Shown here: positions 51,789 through 60,351 of the stretch, one piece after another | How the letters are laid out: every line of letters begins with the position of its first letter | How positions within the stretch are numbered: position 1 is the first letter of the stretch | Source: Mesorhizobium sp. WSM3626 | Lineage (GTDB): Bacteria > Pseudomonadota > Alphaproteobacteria > Rhizobiales > Rhizobiaceae | Direction: 5' to 3' | DNA: 64,000 nt | NCBI RefSeq assembly: GCF_000513935.1 | Contig: NZ_AZUY01000023.1 | Coordinates: 326 to 64,325, forward strand | Position numbers and translations under genes: made by a program | Notes under the pieces: generated by a model | Database searches by the model: none | What the model was told of the DNA's origin: nothing | What the model saw: the letters and a program-made list of their open reading frames with translations, nothing else

Positions 51789-51962
51789 TCAGCGTTTCGG
51801 GTCAACGCCCATCGACGCCGATTGCCGGCGCAGCGCCTCGCGGTCGTTTGCGGGCGCCGGCAGCAAGAGAGGATCGACACTGTCGGGTACCTCATCGATC
51901 ATCTTGCGGGCGAGACGGTAAGTGACAAAGGCCAGCGTGCCAACCAGGAGCAAACGGATCAT
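51789..51962 (-). CDS. Small membrane-anchored protein of unknown function (57 aa)
   Basis: The first 17 residues (MIRLLLVGTLAFVTYRL) are a single membrane helix, followed by a polar tail of 40 residues (KMIDEVPDSVDPLLLPAPAN, then DREALRRQSASM). No family is recognised. The ATG at 51962 follows GAAGGAGGACCGCCGC, a strong ribosome-binding site, and an EcfG-like promoter (51987-52011) lies just upstream, suggesting a general-stress protein. It is divergent from a tiny lipoprotein gene. Confidence 0.7.
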   Translation of the reverse strand: MIRLLLVGTLAFVTYRLARKMIDEVPDSVDPLLLPAPANDREALRRQSASMGVDPKR

Positions 51963-51986
51963 GCGGCGGTCCTCCTTCGCTGGGTC

Positions 51987-52011
51987 AACCTGAGGCAGGG
52001 GATTTTGTTCC
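51987..52011 (-). promoter_or_regulatory. Candidate EcfG promoter for the 57-residue protein
   Basis: On the minus strand GGAAC (52011-52007) is followed after 17 bases by GTT (51989-51987), 25 bases before the ATG. This matches EcfG boxes except that the base before GTT is G rather than C. Confidence 0.45.
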
Positions 52012-52071
52012 CTCGGCGCAATCGAGCAACCAAACCGACACCGCGTCGTTTTGGGGGTGGAGGAAGTAGCG

Positions 52072-52212
52072 ATGAAAAAGCTGGTACTGATCCTCGCGCT
52101 GGTGGGATCGGCTCTCTCGGCTTGCGACAACAAACTGCCGCCGACAAAGGCGCCTGGAGCGGACCAAGACCTCGCAATTCCTGTCGTGAACAATGGCATT
52201 GCTGGCCAGTGA
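52072..52212 (+). CDS. Small lipoprotein (46 aa)
   Basis: The peptide MKKLVLILALVGSALSACDN has a clear signal II sequence with lipobox LSAC, Cys18 being the lipid-modified residue. The mature part is only 29 residues (DNKLPPTKAPGADQDLAIP, ending NNGIAGQ). The ATG at 52072 follows GGTGGAGGAAGTAGCG, a strong ribosome-binding site. The form recalls the tiny entericidin-like or LptM-like lipoproteins (the N-terminus and the KLPP segment after the Cys resemble LptM, an LptD assembly factor), but the identification is tentative. Confidence 0.75.
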   Translation: MKKLVLILALVGSALSACDNKLPPTKAPGADQDLAIPVVNNGIAGQ

Positions 52213-52530
52213 ATGGTGCCCTGCGCCAGGCGATTACGGCATCGCCCTCAACGCATTGCCGCGATGCATTCCTCGAGGCGATCAAGGCGGAACTTGGCAG
52301 TTCGTGGCCCGCCAAGCGCGAGCATTCTAAATTAACGAAAGCTAATTTAGCGCAGGGAAGAAGGCCGGCGCCGCTTGGGAGGTAATCTGATAGCGCCGGC
52401 CAGGCGGATATCAGGTCCGCCGCGCCAGGGAGGCTAGCTGAGTCTTGCCGTTGCGTCATGCGAGATCAGGGATTTCAACCGTTCCCGGGCGTTTTCCCCC
52501 CGTAAAATGCCGCGAAAAGCCCATGAGGGT
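52213..52530. other. Gene-free region with AT-rich hairpin
   Basis: 318 bases without a supported gene. An inverted repeat CTAAATTA/TAATTTAG (52327-52334 and 52343-52350) in an otherwise GC-rich stretch is the only structure noted. It could be the end of the lipoprotein transcript. Short frames here have no family resemblance. Confidence 0.4.
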
Positions 52531-53691
52531 TCAAGTCCCAAGCCGCTGCCTGGCGATGGCGACATGGAAATTGACACCGAACAACAGCCCGTCATCGTTG
52601 AAGTCGTAGCTGGAGTTGTGAAGCGGTGCCGAGACCTCGCCATTGCCGACGAAGACGAAGCAGCCCGGCACGTGGTCGAGGAAGCGGGCGAAATCCTCCG
52701 ACGCCGTCATCGGCTCGCGGGCGACCGCGATATTGCCGGGCTCGAACACGTGTCCGGCGGCGGCGAAGGCCGCGTCGACCAGTTCGGCATCGTTGTGCAA
52801 AGGCACGAATTCCCTGGTATAGTTGACCTCGGCGGTGACATTGTAGGCGGCAGCGATACCTTCGGCGACAATGCGCATCTGGCGTTCGATCGCGGCGCTG
52901 ACCTCGGGGCGGAAACTGCGCGCGTCGCCAAGGATGCGGGCAAGGCCCGGCAGCGCGTTGCGGGTGCCGTCGGTGATCAATTCGGTCACCGAAACCACGG
53001 AAATGTCGGCTGGGCTCAGCCGTCGCGAGACGATGGTCTGCAGGTTGGTGACCAGCGCACAGGCGGCAACCAGCGTTTCCTGACCGGAATGCGGCCGAGC
53101 AGCGTGGCCGCCTAACCCCCTGAGGACGATCTCGAAAATATCTTCGGCCGACATGACCGGGCCGGCGCGGGTTTCGAAATGCCCGACGGGCAGGCCCGGC
53201 ATGTTGTGCAGGCCGAATATCTCGTCGAAGGGAAAGCGCTGCATCAGGCCATCATCGAGCATCGCCAACGCGCCTTTTCCCCATTCCTCCGCCGGCTGGA
53301 AGATGAAGCGCACCGTGCCGTCGAAACCACCCTCGCCAGCCAGAAGCTTGGCCGCACCCAGCAGCATCGCCGTGTGGCCGTCATGGCCGCAGGCATGCAT
53401 GAGACCGGGATTGCCGGAGCGGTGGGGCGCGGTCGATTGCTCCGATATGCGCAGCGCATCCATGTCGGCCCGCAGCGCGATGGCACGGTTGCCGCTGCCA
53501 CGCTTCAAAGTGCCGACGACGCCGGTGCCGCCGACACCCTCGGCGACATCGTCCAGGCCGAATTCGCGCAGCTTGGCCGCGACGAAGGCTGCCGTGCGCT
53601 TCTCCTCGAAGCCGAATTCGGGATGCGCGTGCAGATCGCGCCGCCATCCGGTCATCTCCAGCTTCAGCGCATCGCGATCGATTTCAGCCAT
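52531..53691 (-). CDS. M20 family amidohydrolase (hippurate hydrolase/aminoacylase type)
   Basis: The protein has 386 residues. Metal-binding motifs are HACGHDGHTAML, PAEEWGKGALAMLDDG and the distal NSSYDFNDDGLLFGV; the dimerisation domain is in the middle (FEIVLRGLGGHAARPHSGQE). It cleaves acyl groups from amino acids or hydrolyses related amides. Its ATG at 53691 overlaps the end of the upstream hydrolase remnant by eight bases. It is the only intact enzyme in a three-gene operon whose two upstream genes are broken. Confidence 0.92.
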   Translation of the reverse strand: MAEIDRDALKLEMTGWRRDLHAHPEFGFEEKRTAAFVAAKLREFGLDDVAEGVGGTGVVGTLKRGSGNRAIALRADMDALRISEQSTAPHRSGNPGLMHACGHDGHTAMLLGAAKLLAGEGGFDGTVRFIFQPAEEWGKGALAMLDDGLMQRFPFDEIFGLHNMPGLPVGHFETRAGPVMSAEDIFEIVLRGLGGHAARPHSGQETLVAACALVTNLQTIVSRRLSPADISVVSVTELITDGTRNALPGLARILGDARSFRPEVSAAIERQMRIVAEGIAAAYNVTAEVNYTREFVPLHNDAELVDAAFAAAGHVFEPGNIAVAREPMTASEDFARFLDHVPGCFVFVGNGEVSAPLHNSSYDFNDDGLLFGVNFHVAIARQRLGT

Positions 53692-53902
53692 TGTCTGATA
53701 TCTCCTGATCCGCAAGGCGGGTGACGACATCAAGCAGGATGTTGGCGCCGGCGACAAGCTCGGCATGGGCGGTATGTTCGCGCGGATTGTGGCTGATGCC
53801 GCCGGCGCTCGGCACGAAAATCATCGCCGCGGGCGCAAGGCGCGCCATCATCTGCGCGTCGCGGATGCGGCCAAGCAGTCTTTGTGCGTCAATCGAGGTC
53901 AT
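53684..53902 (-). pseudogene. Zn-dependent amidohydrolase (HyuC/allantoate amidohydrolase type), internally deleted remnant
   Basis: The frame is only 72 codons. The first 14 residues (MTSIDAQRLLGRIR) resemble the normal start of N-carbamoyl-amino-acid/allantoate amidohydrolases, and residues 15-72 (DAQMMARLAPAAMIFVPSAG, ending LVAGANILLDVVTRLAD) are the normal C-terminal end including GISHNPREHT. About 330 residues with the rest of the active site are missing, joined in frame. The normal-length family is about 410 residues. Its ATG overlaps the stop of the broken ammonia-lyase gene (ATGA). Confidence 0.85.
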
Positions 53903-55107
53903 GGCTTTGCTTGAGAAAGCACCTTGCCGGCAAGCACATCCTCCGGATTCATGCCGACGAGTTCGGCATAGCGGCGGGGATCGGTTGCGCCTTCGGTGTT
54001 GACGACCAGCACGCGCGAAGTGGCGTCGAGGCCAAGCTCGGTCCTGTGACCGGCCATCGCCCGGATCAGCCCGGCAAGACCGACCCCGCCGCTTTCACCG
54101 GCGACGATGGCCGGATCGTTGCCGGCCGGCCGTGCCAGCCGACGCATGACCGCGATGGCGTCATCCTCGTCGACGGTCATGAAGGCATCGGCGGCGCGTG
54201 CCAGCACCCGCCAGGCGACCGGCGACGCCTCGTAGCATTCGAGCATCGCCATGACCGTCGCCTCGCCGTGCGCGATCTTGACCGGATGTCCGCCCTTGGC
54301 GGCGCCGAAGACGCAGGCGGCACGGGCGGGTTCGACCACCGTGAAAACCGGTCTGGTTTCGCCGAGCACGATGGCGAGATGGCCGGCGATCGCGGCCGCG
54401 ATGCCCCCGACGCCGGCCTGCACGAAGACATGGGTCGGCGGTTCGGAGAGCTGGTGCAGCGCCTCGCGCACGATCGCCGTGTAACCCTGCATGACAAGGC
54501 CTGGAATGCGTTCGTAGCCCGGCTATGAGGTATCGGAAACCACCGTCCAGCCTTTCTCCGCGGCGATGCGCGCCGCCTGCCTGATCGAATCGTCGTAGTT
54601 GCCGTCGACGCGGATCATCTCGGCCCCATAGCGGGCGATGGCCGCGACGCGCTCGTCGCTGACGCCGGCATGGACAAAGATCACCGCCTTGGCACCGACG
54701 AGCTCGGCGCCTTGCGCGACGGAGCGGCCATGATTGCCGTCGGTGGCGCATGCAACCGTCATGGTCGCTGCAACCGACCGGACTTCGGGCCGATCGAGAT
54801 CGCCGACATCGACGGAGCGGCCGAGCCGCTTGCTGGCCTCTTCCAGGACCAGGCGGAAGACCGCATAGGCGCCGCCCAACGCCTTGAAGCTGCCGAGGCC
54901 GAGACGAAAGCCCTCATCCTTGACATGCAAGGCAGCGAGACCGAGTTCGCCAGCCAGCGCCGGCAGCGCGTGCAGCGGCGTCGTCAGATGATTGTCGCGG
55001 CGGACAAGGAAACGCTCGACCGTGTCCGCCCCGGCAATGCCGAGGATTTCGGCATCGGCCGCGTCCAGCGATCGGCCATGCAAGGCGTTTCGATTGGGCA
55101 GGAACAT
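53899..55107 (-). pseudogene. Diaminopropionate ammonia-lyase, interrupted by an amber codon
   Basis: Read through, the gene has 402 codons, the usual length for this PLP enzyme that converts 2,3-diaminopropionate to pyruvate and ammonia. The PLP lysine is Lys75 (GLGSFKALGGAY), and ACATDGNHGRSVAQGAEL and FVQAGVGGIAAAIAGH are family motifs. Codon 195 is TAG (54525-54523) in DTS-stop-PGYERIPGLVMQGYT, where relatives have Trp, so a TGG-to-TAG change is the simplest cause. No frameshift is present. The two halves (194 and 207 codons) are unlikely to be functional separately. Confidence 0.9.
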
Positions 55108-55214
55108 TGACGGTCTCTCCTCGGCGTCGTCTGAGAGAAGATATTGCAGGAGATGCGCAAAAGGCGCTGTAATTCGGCACCTAGAATGCAAGTTTCTTTC
55201 GTCAGGATACGCCA

Positions 55215-55694
55215 GTGCCTCAGCCGCCAGGTTCACTCGACAGCTTCGATCTTGCTATCCTTACCATTTTGCAGCGGGACAACACGACGCCCCAGCGGCT
55301 GATCGGCGAGGCGGTGAACCTGTCGGCACCGGCGGTGCAGCGCCGCATCAAGCGCATGGAGCAGACCGGTGTCATCGCCGGCAATGTCGCCATTGTGGAG
55401 CCGGCGGCCCTCGGTCAGCCCATCACCATCTTCGTCGAGGTCGAGCTGGAAAGCGAACGCACCGAACTGATCGATGCGGCCAAGCGGCAATTCTCGGCGG
55501 AGCCGCAAGTGCAGCAATGCTATTATGTCACCGGCGAAAGCGACTTCATCCTCATCATCACCGTGGCCGACATGGGCGCCTACGAGGCGCTGACGCGAAA
55601 ACTGTTCTTCGGCAGCAACAATGTGCGGAAGTTCCGCACCTTCGTCGCCATGGACCGAGTCAAGGTCGGGTTGACGGTGCCCTTGCCTGGATGA
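55215..55694 (+). CDS. Lrp/AsnC family transcriptional regulator
   Basis: The protein has 159 residues. The N-terminal HTH (LIGEAVNLSAPAVQRRIKRM) is followed by an RAM amino-acid-binding domain (CYYVTGESDFILIITVADMG). The GTG start at 55215 gives the typical beginning DSFDLAILTILQRDNTTPQR. It is divergent from the ammonia-lyase gene, so it likely regulated that operon in response to an amino acid. Its partner operon is decayed while it remains intact. Confidence 0.93.
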   Translation: MPQPPGSLDSFDLAILTILQRDNTTPQRLIGEAVNLSAPAVQRRIKRMEQTGVIAGNVAIVEPAALGQPITIFVEVELESERTELIDAAKRQFSAEPQVQQCYYVTGESDFILIITVADMGAYEALTRKLFFGSNNVRKFRTFVAMDRVKVGLTVPLPG

Positions 55695-55756
55695 GCCGGT
55701 GGCACCCCTGCCACGTTTCTGACATTCTGGATCGCGAATTGGCGGTGGAGGCGCGC

Positions 55757-56899
55757 ATGGACGAAACCACGAAAGTCGCGATCATCGGTGCCGGACCGGC
55801 GGGCCTGGCGGTTGCTGCGTGTCTGCGGCAAGCCGGGCTGCATTTCGTCATGCTCGAAAAGGAGCAGCAGACAGCGCCAGCCTGGCGGCGTCACTACGAC
55901 CGCGTGCATCTGCATACGACCAAGCGTTACTCCTCGCTGTCTTTCGTCCCCTTCCCCAAGGACTATCCGCGCTATGTGCCGCGCCATCTCGTGGTCGAGT
56001 ATCTCGAAGCCTATGCAAAGCGTTTCGACCTCGAGCCCCGCTTCGGAGAGACGGTGCGGGCGATCGCCCGGGAGGGCCGCGGTTGGCGGGTGGAATCGAC
56101 GTCCGGCGCCTTACGCGCTTCGCATGTGGTGATCGCGTCCGGCTACAATGCCGAGCCCTTGCTGCCCAAATTTGCCGGCATCGACACCTTCAAGGGCAAG
56201 ACGCTGCACAGCGCCGACTACCGCAACGCCACGCCTTTTGCCGGCCAATCGGTGCTGGTCGTCGGCATGGGCAACACCGGTGCGGAGATTGCGCTCGATC
56301 TGGCGGAAGCCGGCGCCCGACCGACGATCTCGGTGCGTGGCGGCGTTCACATCGTGCCGCGTGAACTGTTCGGCGTGCCGATCCAGATGGTCGGCATGGC
56401 GACGCGGCTCGGGCCGCAGCGCATCAACGACGCCCTGTTCCCCGTCATCCTCGATCTGGTACTGGGCAGGCTTGAGAAGTTTGGGCTCAGACGGCCGAAG
56501 CAGGGACTGCTGCAGCAGATCGCGCTTGCATCGCGCATTCCAGTGATCGATGTCGGCACCATCGGCAAGATCCGCGAGGGCGCGATCAAGGTGGCGCCCG
56601 ACATCGCTGAAATCTCGGAACGCGGTGCCTGTTTTGCGGACGGCAGGAACAGCGAATTCGACGCCATCCTCTTCGCCACCGGCTATCGGCCGGGCTATGC
56701 CAGGTTCCTCGAACCCGGCATCGAGCCGGGGCCTAGCGGCGTCAATGCCCGCGCTTCGGATCTCGGCCTCTATCTGGTCGGCTTTCACAACGCGGTCACC
56801 GGGCTGCTGCGCGAAATCGGTATCGAAGCCCAGGCGGTCGCCGACGACATCCGCCAGCGGCAAAACAGGAAAAAGGCGACTGAGACCCTGCCGGTGTGA
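55757..56899 (+). CDS. Flavin-containing monooxygenase-like oxidoreductase
   Basis: The protein has 380 residues. FAD-binding GAGPAGLAVAACLRQAG is at residues 11-27, and the second NAD(P)H-binding motif is VVGMGNTGAEIALDLAEAG; LFATGYRPGY matches the ATG-x-Y motif of flavin monooxygenases and YUCCA-like proteins. HLHTTKRYSSLSFVPFP is typical of this branch. It oxygenates a soft nucleophile or a carbonyl substrate with NADPH; the substrate is unknown. An auxin-synthesis role is only a possibility from the family resemblance. Confidence 0.88.
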   Translation: MDETTKVAIIGAGPAGLAVAACLRQAGLHFVMLEKEQQTAPAWRRHYDRVHLHTTKRYSSLSFVPFPKDYPRYVPRHLVVEYLEAYAKRFDLEPRFGETVRAIAREGRGWRVESTSGALRASHVVIASGYNAEPLLPKFAGIDTFKGKTLHSADYRNATPFAGQSVLVVGMGNTGAEIALDLAEAGARPTISVRGGVHIVPRELFGVPIQMVGMATRLGPQRINDALFPVILDLVLGRLEKFGLRRPKQGLLQQIALASRIPVIDVGTIGKIREGAIKVAPDIAEISERGACFADGRNSEFDAILFATGYRPGYARFLEPGIEPGPSGVNARASDLGLYLVGFHNAVTGLLREIGIEAQAVADDIRQRQNRKKATETLPV

Positions 56900-56914
56900 A
56901 ATTCGGCCGCGCTG

Positions 56915-57724
56915 TCAATCCGCCGCTGATGATGTCCTGAGCATCATGCCGGCGATCTCCTTCGTCAGTTTGGCGGCGACAAGCGCCGTCACATTGGAGA
57001 GGTCCTGGCTCGGATTGTATTCAACGATATCAGCAGCAACGATCGACTGGTTGATGCCTTGAATTAGGTTGATGACTTGCCGTGTCGACAGCCCGCCAGG
57101 CTCACGATGAGAGACGCCGGGCGCAAAAGCAGGATCGAGCCCGTCGAGATCCATCGAGATATAGACGGGCGTCTTGAGATCAAGCGACAGGCCTTCGCTG
57201 AAATGCGCGGCCTCCACGACCTCTACGCCAAAGCGCTTGAACTGATCGCGGTGATGGTCGTTCACGGTGCGCAAGCCGATCTGGATCAGGCGGTCGGCAA
57301 GCCGCTCCTCCATGATCCGTGCGAAAGGCGATGTGTGCGAACGCGGATTGTCACCGTAGGCATGATAGATGTCGGGGTGGGCATCGATGTGAACGATCGT
57401 CAGGCTTGGATGGCGACGGCGCACCGCACGCAGCACCGGCCAGGAGATGGCGTGATCGCCGCCCAGGCTGATCAGGGGATGGCCTGCGTCCAGCGCGCGG
57501 TCGACTTCGCTTTCGATCCGCTGCCAGGGGTCGCCCGGTTGGGCGAAGTCGATGTCGCCATGATCGACGAAACGGCCGGTCAGGTCGAGGCCGGTCTCGC
57601 TCCATGAGGAGTAGGCATCGCTGATGAGTTCGCGCCTGATGAGCGGTGGCGCCTTAGCAGCCCCCTGAAGATAGGACGAATTCTCGTCATGCGGTATTCC
57701 CAGAAGCGAAATCGCGCCGGCCAT
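56915..57724 (-). CDS. Agmatinase/arginase family ureohydrolase
   Basis: The protein has 269 residues. The binuclear manganese ligands are present in SLGGDHAISWPVL, IVHIDAHPDIYH and ISMDLDGLDPAFAPGVSHRE. It hydrolyses a guanidino compound, releasing urea or a related product; agmatine, arginine, guanidinobutyrate and formiminoglutamate are all possible. The ATG at 57724 follows GGGAGATTGTCG; TTG at 57730 is the alternative. It converges on the flavin monooxygenase with 15 bases between stops. Confidence 0.9.
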   Translation of the reverse strand: MAGAISLLGIPHDENSSYLQGAAKAPPLIRRELISDAYSSWSETGLDLTGRFVDHGDIDFAQPGDPWQRIESEVDRALDAGHPLISLGGDHAISWPVLRAVRRRHPSLTIVHIDAHPDIYHAYGDNPRSHTSPFARIMEERLADRLIQIGLRTVNDHHRDQFKRFGVEVVEAAHFSEGLSLDLKTPVYISMDLDGLDPAFAPGVSHREPGGLSTRQVINLIQGINQSIVAADIVEYNPSQDLSNVTALVAAKLTKEIAGMMLRTSSAAD

Positions 57725-57834
57725 CGACAATCTCCCATTTGCGACGGACGACTGCCTCTATAGAGACGGGAGTTGGCGTTCGCGACCGCTGGTGCTTGGG
57801 CCAGAGGTGGAATCGGGACGGGAAATCAGCAGCG

Positions 57835-59955
57835 CTAGGCGCCCAGGTCTTCCGCCCTGCGCAGCCACACCTTGTTGTCGTGGAAGGCAGCGCCCCCGTA
57901 GGGGGCGGGCGCATCGGCTCCCGTCAGCACGTTGATGCCCTCGCCGCGCTCATGCGCGCTGTTCGGCCAGATGCCTTCGGCGATCACGACACCGCGCTTG
58001 ATACCGTCGAACAATTTGGCGTGCAGCACCACCTCGCCGCGCATGTTGCCGATCTCGACACGGTCGCCGTCGGCAAGATCGAGAGCCGCCGCATCGTCGG
58101 GATGCAGCAGGAGCTCCGGGCGGCCCTCCTTGGCCTTCGACACCGGTGTTTCGGAAAAGGTCGAGTTGAGGAAGTTGCGCGCCGGCGAGGTCGCCAGCCG
58201 GAACGGATGCGCTTCGTCGGTCACCTCGATCAGGTCGACATGATCGGAAAATTCGGGCAATCGCGCCACCGGGCCGAACAAGCCCATGCTCTTCGGCGGC
58301 CGGTTGGGAGCCGCCTGCCCGGTCCAGTCGGCGCGGAAGCGGAATTTTCCGTCTGCGTGACCAAAACCCCGGATGAAATGCGCCGTGTCGAAATCCGGCT
58401 GCAGGTCGATCCACTTCTCGTCCTTCAAGGAGTCGAAACTGCCCAGCCCGCGCTTGCCAAGAATGATGTCGATATGCTGCTGTTCGGTGAGGCCGAAGCC
58501 CGGCCTGTCGGCGACACCGAGGCGCTCGGCCAGTTGCTCGATGACGAAATGGTTGGTGCGCGGCCCTTCCGGTGGCTCGATCAGCTTGGGGCCGAGCGTG
58601 ATGTGCTGGTTGCCGCCGCCCTTGTAGATGTCGTCGTGCTCGACGAACATCGTCGCCGGCAGCACGACGTCGGCCAGCTTGGCAGTGTCGGTCATGAACT
58701 GCTCATGCACGCAGGTGAACAAATCGTCGCGCAGGAAACCCTGTTTCACCAGCCGCTGCTCGGGCGCGACATTCACCGGATTGGTGTTCTGGATCAGCAT
58801 CGCCGTCACCGGCGGTCCGCCATAAAGCGCGTCGCTGGCGCCGGTCAGCACCGGGCCGATACGCGAATGGTCGAGATAGCGGATCGAGGGATCGCGCATC
58901 CTCGTGCCTTCGAGCACATCCTGGTTGAGTTTGAAGATGCCGGAATTGGAATGGAAGGCGCCGCCGCCCTCATACTGCCAGGCGCCGGTGACGGCGGCGA
59001 TGCAGGACGCCGCATGCATGTTGACGGCGCCGTTGCGCTGGCGCGCAAAGCCGTAGCCGAGACGGAAATATGTTTTCCTGGTCGTGCCGACCAATCGCGC
59101 GAAGGCCTCGATCTCGGCAACGCCAAGGCCAGTTATGGCAGAGGCCCATTCCGGCGAGCGCGTCTTCAGGTGCGCTTCCAGTCCTTTCGGATCGTCGGTG
59201 TATTTTTCGAGATAGGCGCGGTCGGCCAAGCCTTCCCTGAACAGGACATGCATGACAGCGCAAGCCAGCGCGCCATCGGTGCCGGGCTTCAGGACCAAGC
59301 CCATATCGGCCTGTTTCATGGTCGCGTTTTCATAGACGTCGACGACGACGATTTTCGCGCCACGTTCCTTGCGCGCCTTGATGGCGTGGGTCATGACATT
59401 GACTTGCGTCACCACCGCATTGGTGCCCCAGATCACGACGCAATCGGATTTGGCCATCTCGCGCGGGTCCGGTCCGCGCAAGGCGCCTGCCCCCATCATC
59501 CAGCCGGTCCATGCGAGATTGGTGCAGATCGAGCCGAAGAAGCCCGAGTACTTTTTCGCATGCCGCAGCCGGTCGATGCCGTCGCGCTGCACCAGCCCCA
59601 TCGTGCCTGCGTAATAGTAAGGCCAGACCGTCTCCGAGCCATACTTCTCCTCGGCCGAGATGAACTTTTCGGCGACGAGGTCGAGTGCGGCCTCCCAGCT
59701 TGATTCCTGCCAGACCCCCTCTCCCTTGGCACCCTTGCGCACCAGTGGCTTCAGCAGACGGTCGGGATGATGGATGCGGTCGGCATAGCGCGCGACCTTG
59801 GCGCAGACGACGCCCGACGTATAGCTGTTGGCCTTGGCGCCATGGACACGCCCGATGCGGTTGCCATCGAGCAGTTCGACCTCGAGCGCGCAGGTCGACG
59901 GACAATCATGCGGACAGGCCGAATGGCCGATGCGGAGGTTCGCGTGCTGGTTCAT
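57835..59955 (-). CDS. Molybdopterin-dependent oxidoreductase (formate dehydrogenase/BisC-like)
   Basis: The protein has 706 residues. The N-terminal [4Fe-4S] site is Cys14, Cys18, Cys22 and Cys51 (ACPHDCPSTCALEV, GVVCAKV). The bis-MGD-binding core includes YYYAGTMGLVQRDGIDRLRH, IVVVDVYENATMKQADMGLV and LKPGTDGALACAVMHVLFRE, and the C-terminal barrel has LHPDDAAALDLADGDRVEIG. There is no Tat signal, so it is cytosolic. The donor and acceptor are not predictable, and no subunit genes are adjacent. Confidence 0.88.
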   Translation of the reverse strand: MNQHANLRIGHSACPHDCPSTCALEVELLDGNRIGRVHGAKANSYTSGVVCAKVARYADRIHHPDRLLKPLVRKGAKGEGVWQESSWEAALDLVAEKFISAEEKYGSETVWPYYYAGTMGLVQRDGIDRLRHAKKYSGFFGSICTNLAWTGWMMGAGALRGPDPREMAKSDCVVIWGTNAVVTQVNVMTHAIKARKERGAKIVVVDVYENATMKQADMGLVLKPGTDGALACAVMHVLFREGLADRAYLEKYTDDPKGLEAHLKTRSPEWASAITGLGVAEIEAFARLVGTTRKTYFRLGYGFARQRNGAVNMHAASCIAAVTGAWQYEGGGAFHSNSGIFKLNQDVLEGTRMRDPSIRYLDHSRIGPVLTGASDALYGGPPVTAMLIQNTNPVNVAPEQRLVKQGFLRDDLFTCVHEQFMTDTAKLADVVLPATMFVEHDDIYKGGGNQHITLGPKLIEPPEGPRTNHFVIEQLAERLGVADRPGFGLTEQQHIDIILGKRGLGSFDSLKDEKWIDLQPDFDTAHFIRGFGHADGKFRFRADWTGQAAPNRPPKSMGLFGPVARLPEFSDHVDLIEVTDEAHPFRLATSPARNFLNSTFSETPVSKAKEGRPELLLHPDDAAALDLADGDRVEIGNMRGEVVLHAKLFDGIKRGVVIAEGIWPNSAHERGEGINVLTGADAPAPYGGAAFHDNKVWLRRAEDLGA

Positions 59956-60027
59956 GGTCCCTGTTTAGCGGCTTTGGAGGGTGAGGTGTAGGGCCAGATG
60001 AATGCTAGCAAAGAGCCTTGACGGATC

Positions 60028-60043
60028 GTAGTTCAAAAACTAC
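60028..60043. promoter_or_regulatory. Palindromic operator of the toxin-antitoxin module
   Basis: GTAGTT-CAAA-AACTAC is a perfect 6+4+6 inverted repeat ending 9 bases before the toxin ATG, the usual place for autoregulation by the antitoxin or toxin-antitoxin complex. Confidence 0.65.
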
Positions 60044-60052
60044 AATACAGCG

Positions 60053-60350
60053 ATGTTCGAGCTGAAACAGACGGAGACTTTTCGCAAAGGGCGAAGTGAA
60101 ACTCAAAGATGAACGTGCACGCGCATTGATCGCATCGCGCCTGGATCGCCTTACTTTCGGTCATGCGGGAGATGCCGAATCCGTCGGGGACGGAATCAGT
60201 GAATTGCGCATCCACTATGGTCCAGGCTACCGCATCTACTACCGCAAACACGGCAATACGGTGCTGATGTTGCTGTGCGGTGGAGATAAAGGCTGTCAAA
60301 CGAAGGACATAAAAACGGCAAAACGCCTTGCGGGCGATTGGAGTGAATGA
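60053..60350 (+). pseudogene. RelE/ParE-like toxin (HigB-type killer protein), frameshifted
   Basis: The gene starts at ATG 60053 (MFELKQTETFRK). An extra base near 60096-60098 shifts the frame, and the rest (KLKDERARALIASRLDRLTF, ISELRIHYGPGYRIYYRKHG, LLCGGDKGCQTKDIKTAKRL) continues in the +1 frame to the stop at 60350. The two parts together match the full-length TIGR02683-type addiction toxin (about 100 residues). The conserved KW of the first helix reads KG. A shorter product from GTG 60096 lacks the first strand and helix and is unlikely to be active. Confidence 0.85.
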
Positions 60351-60351
60351 C

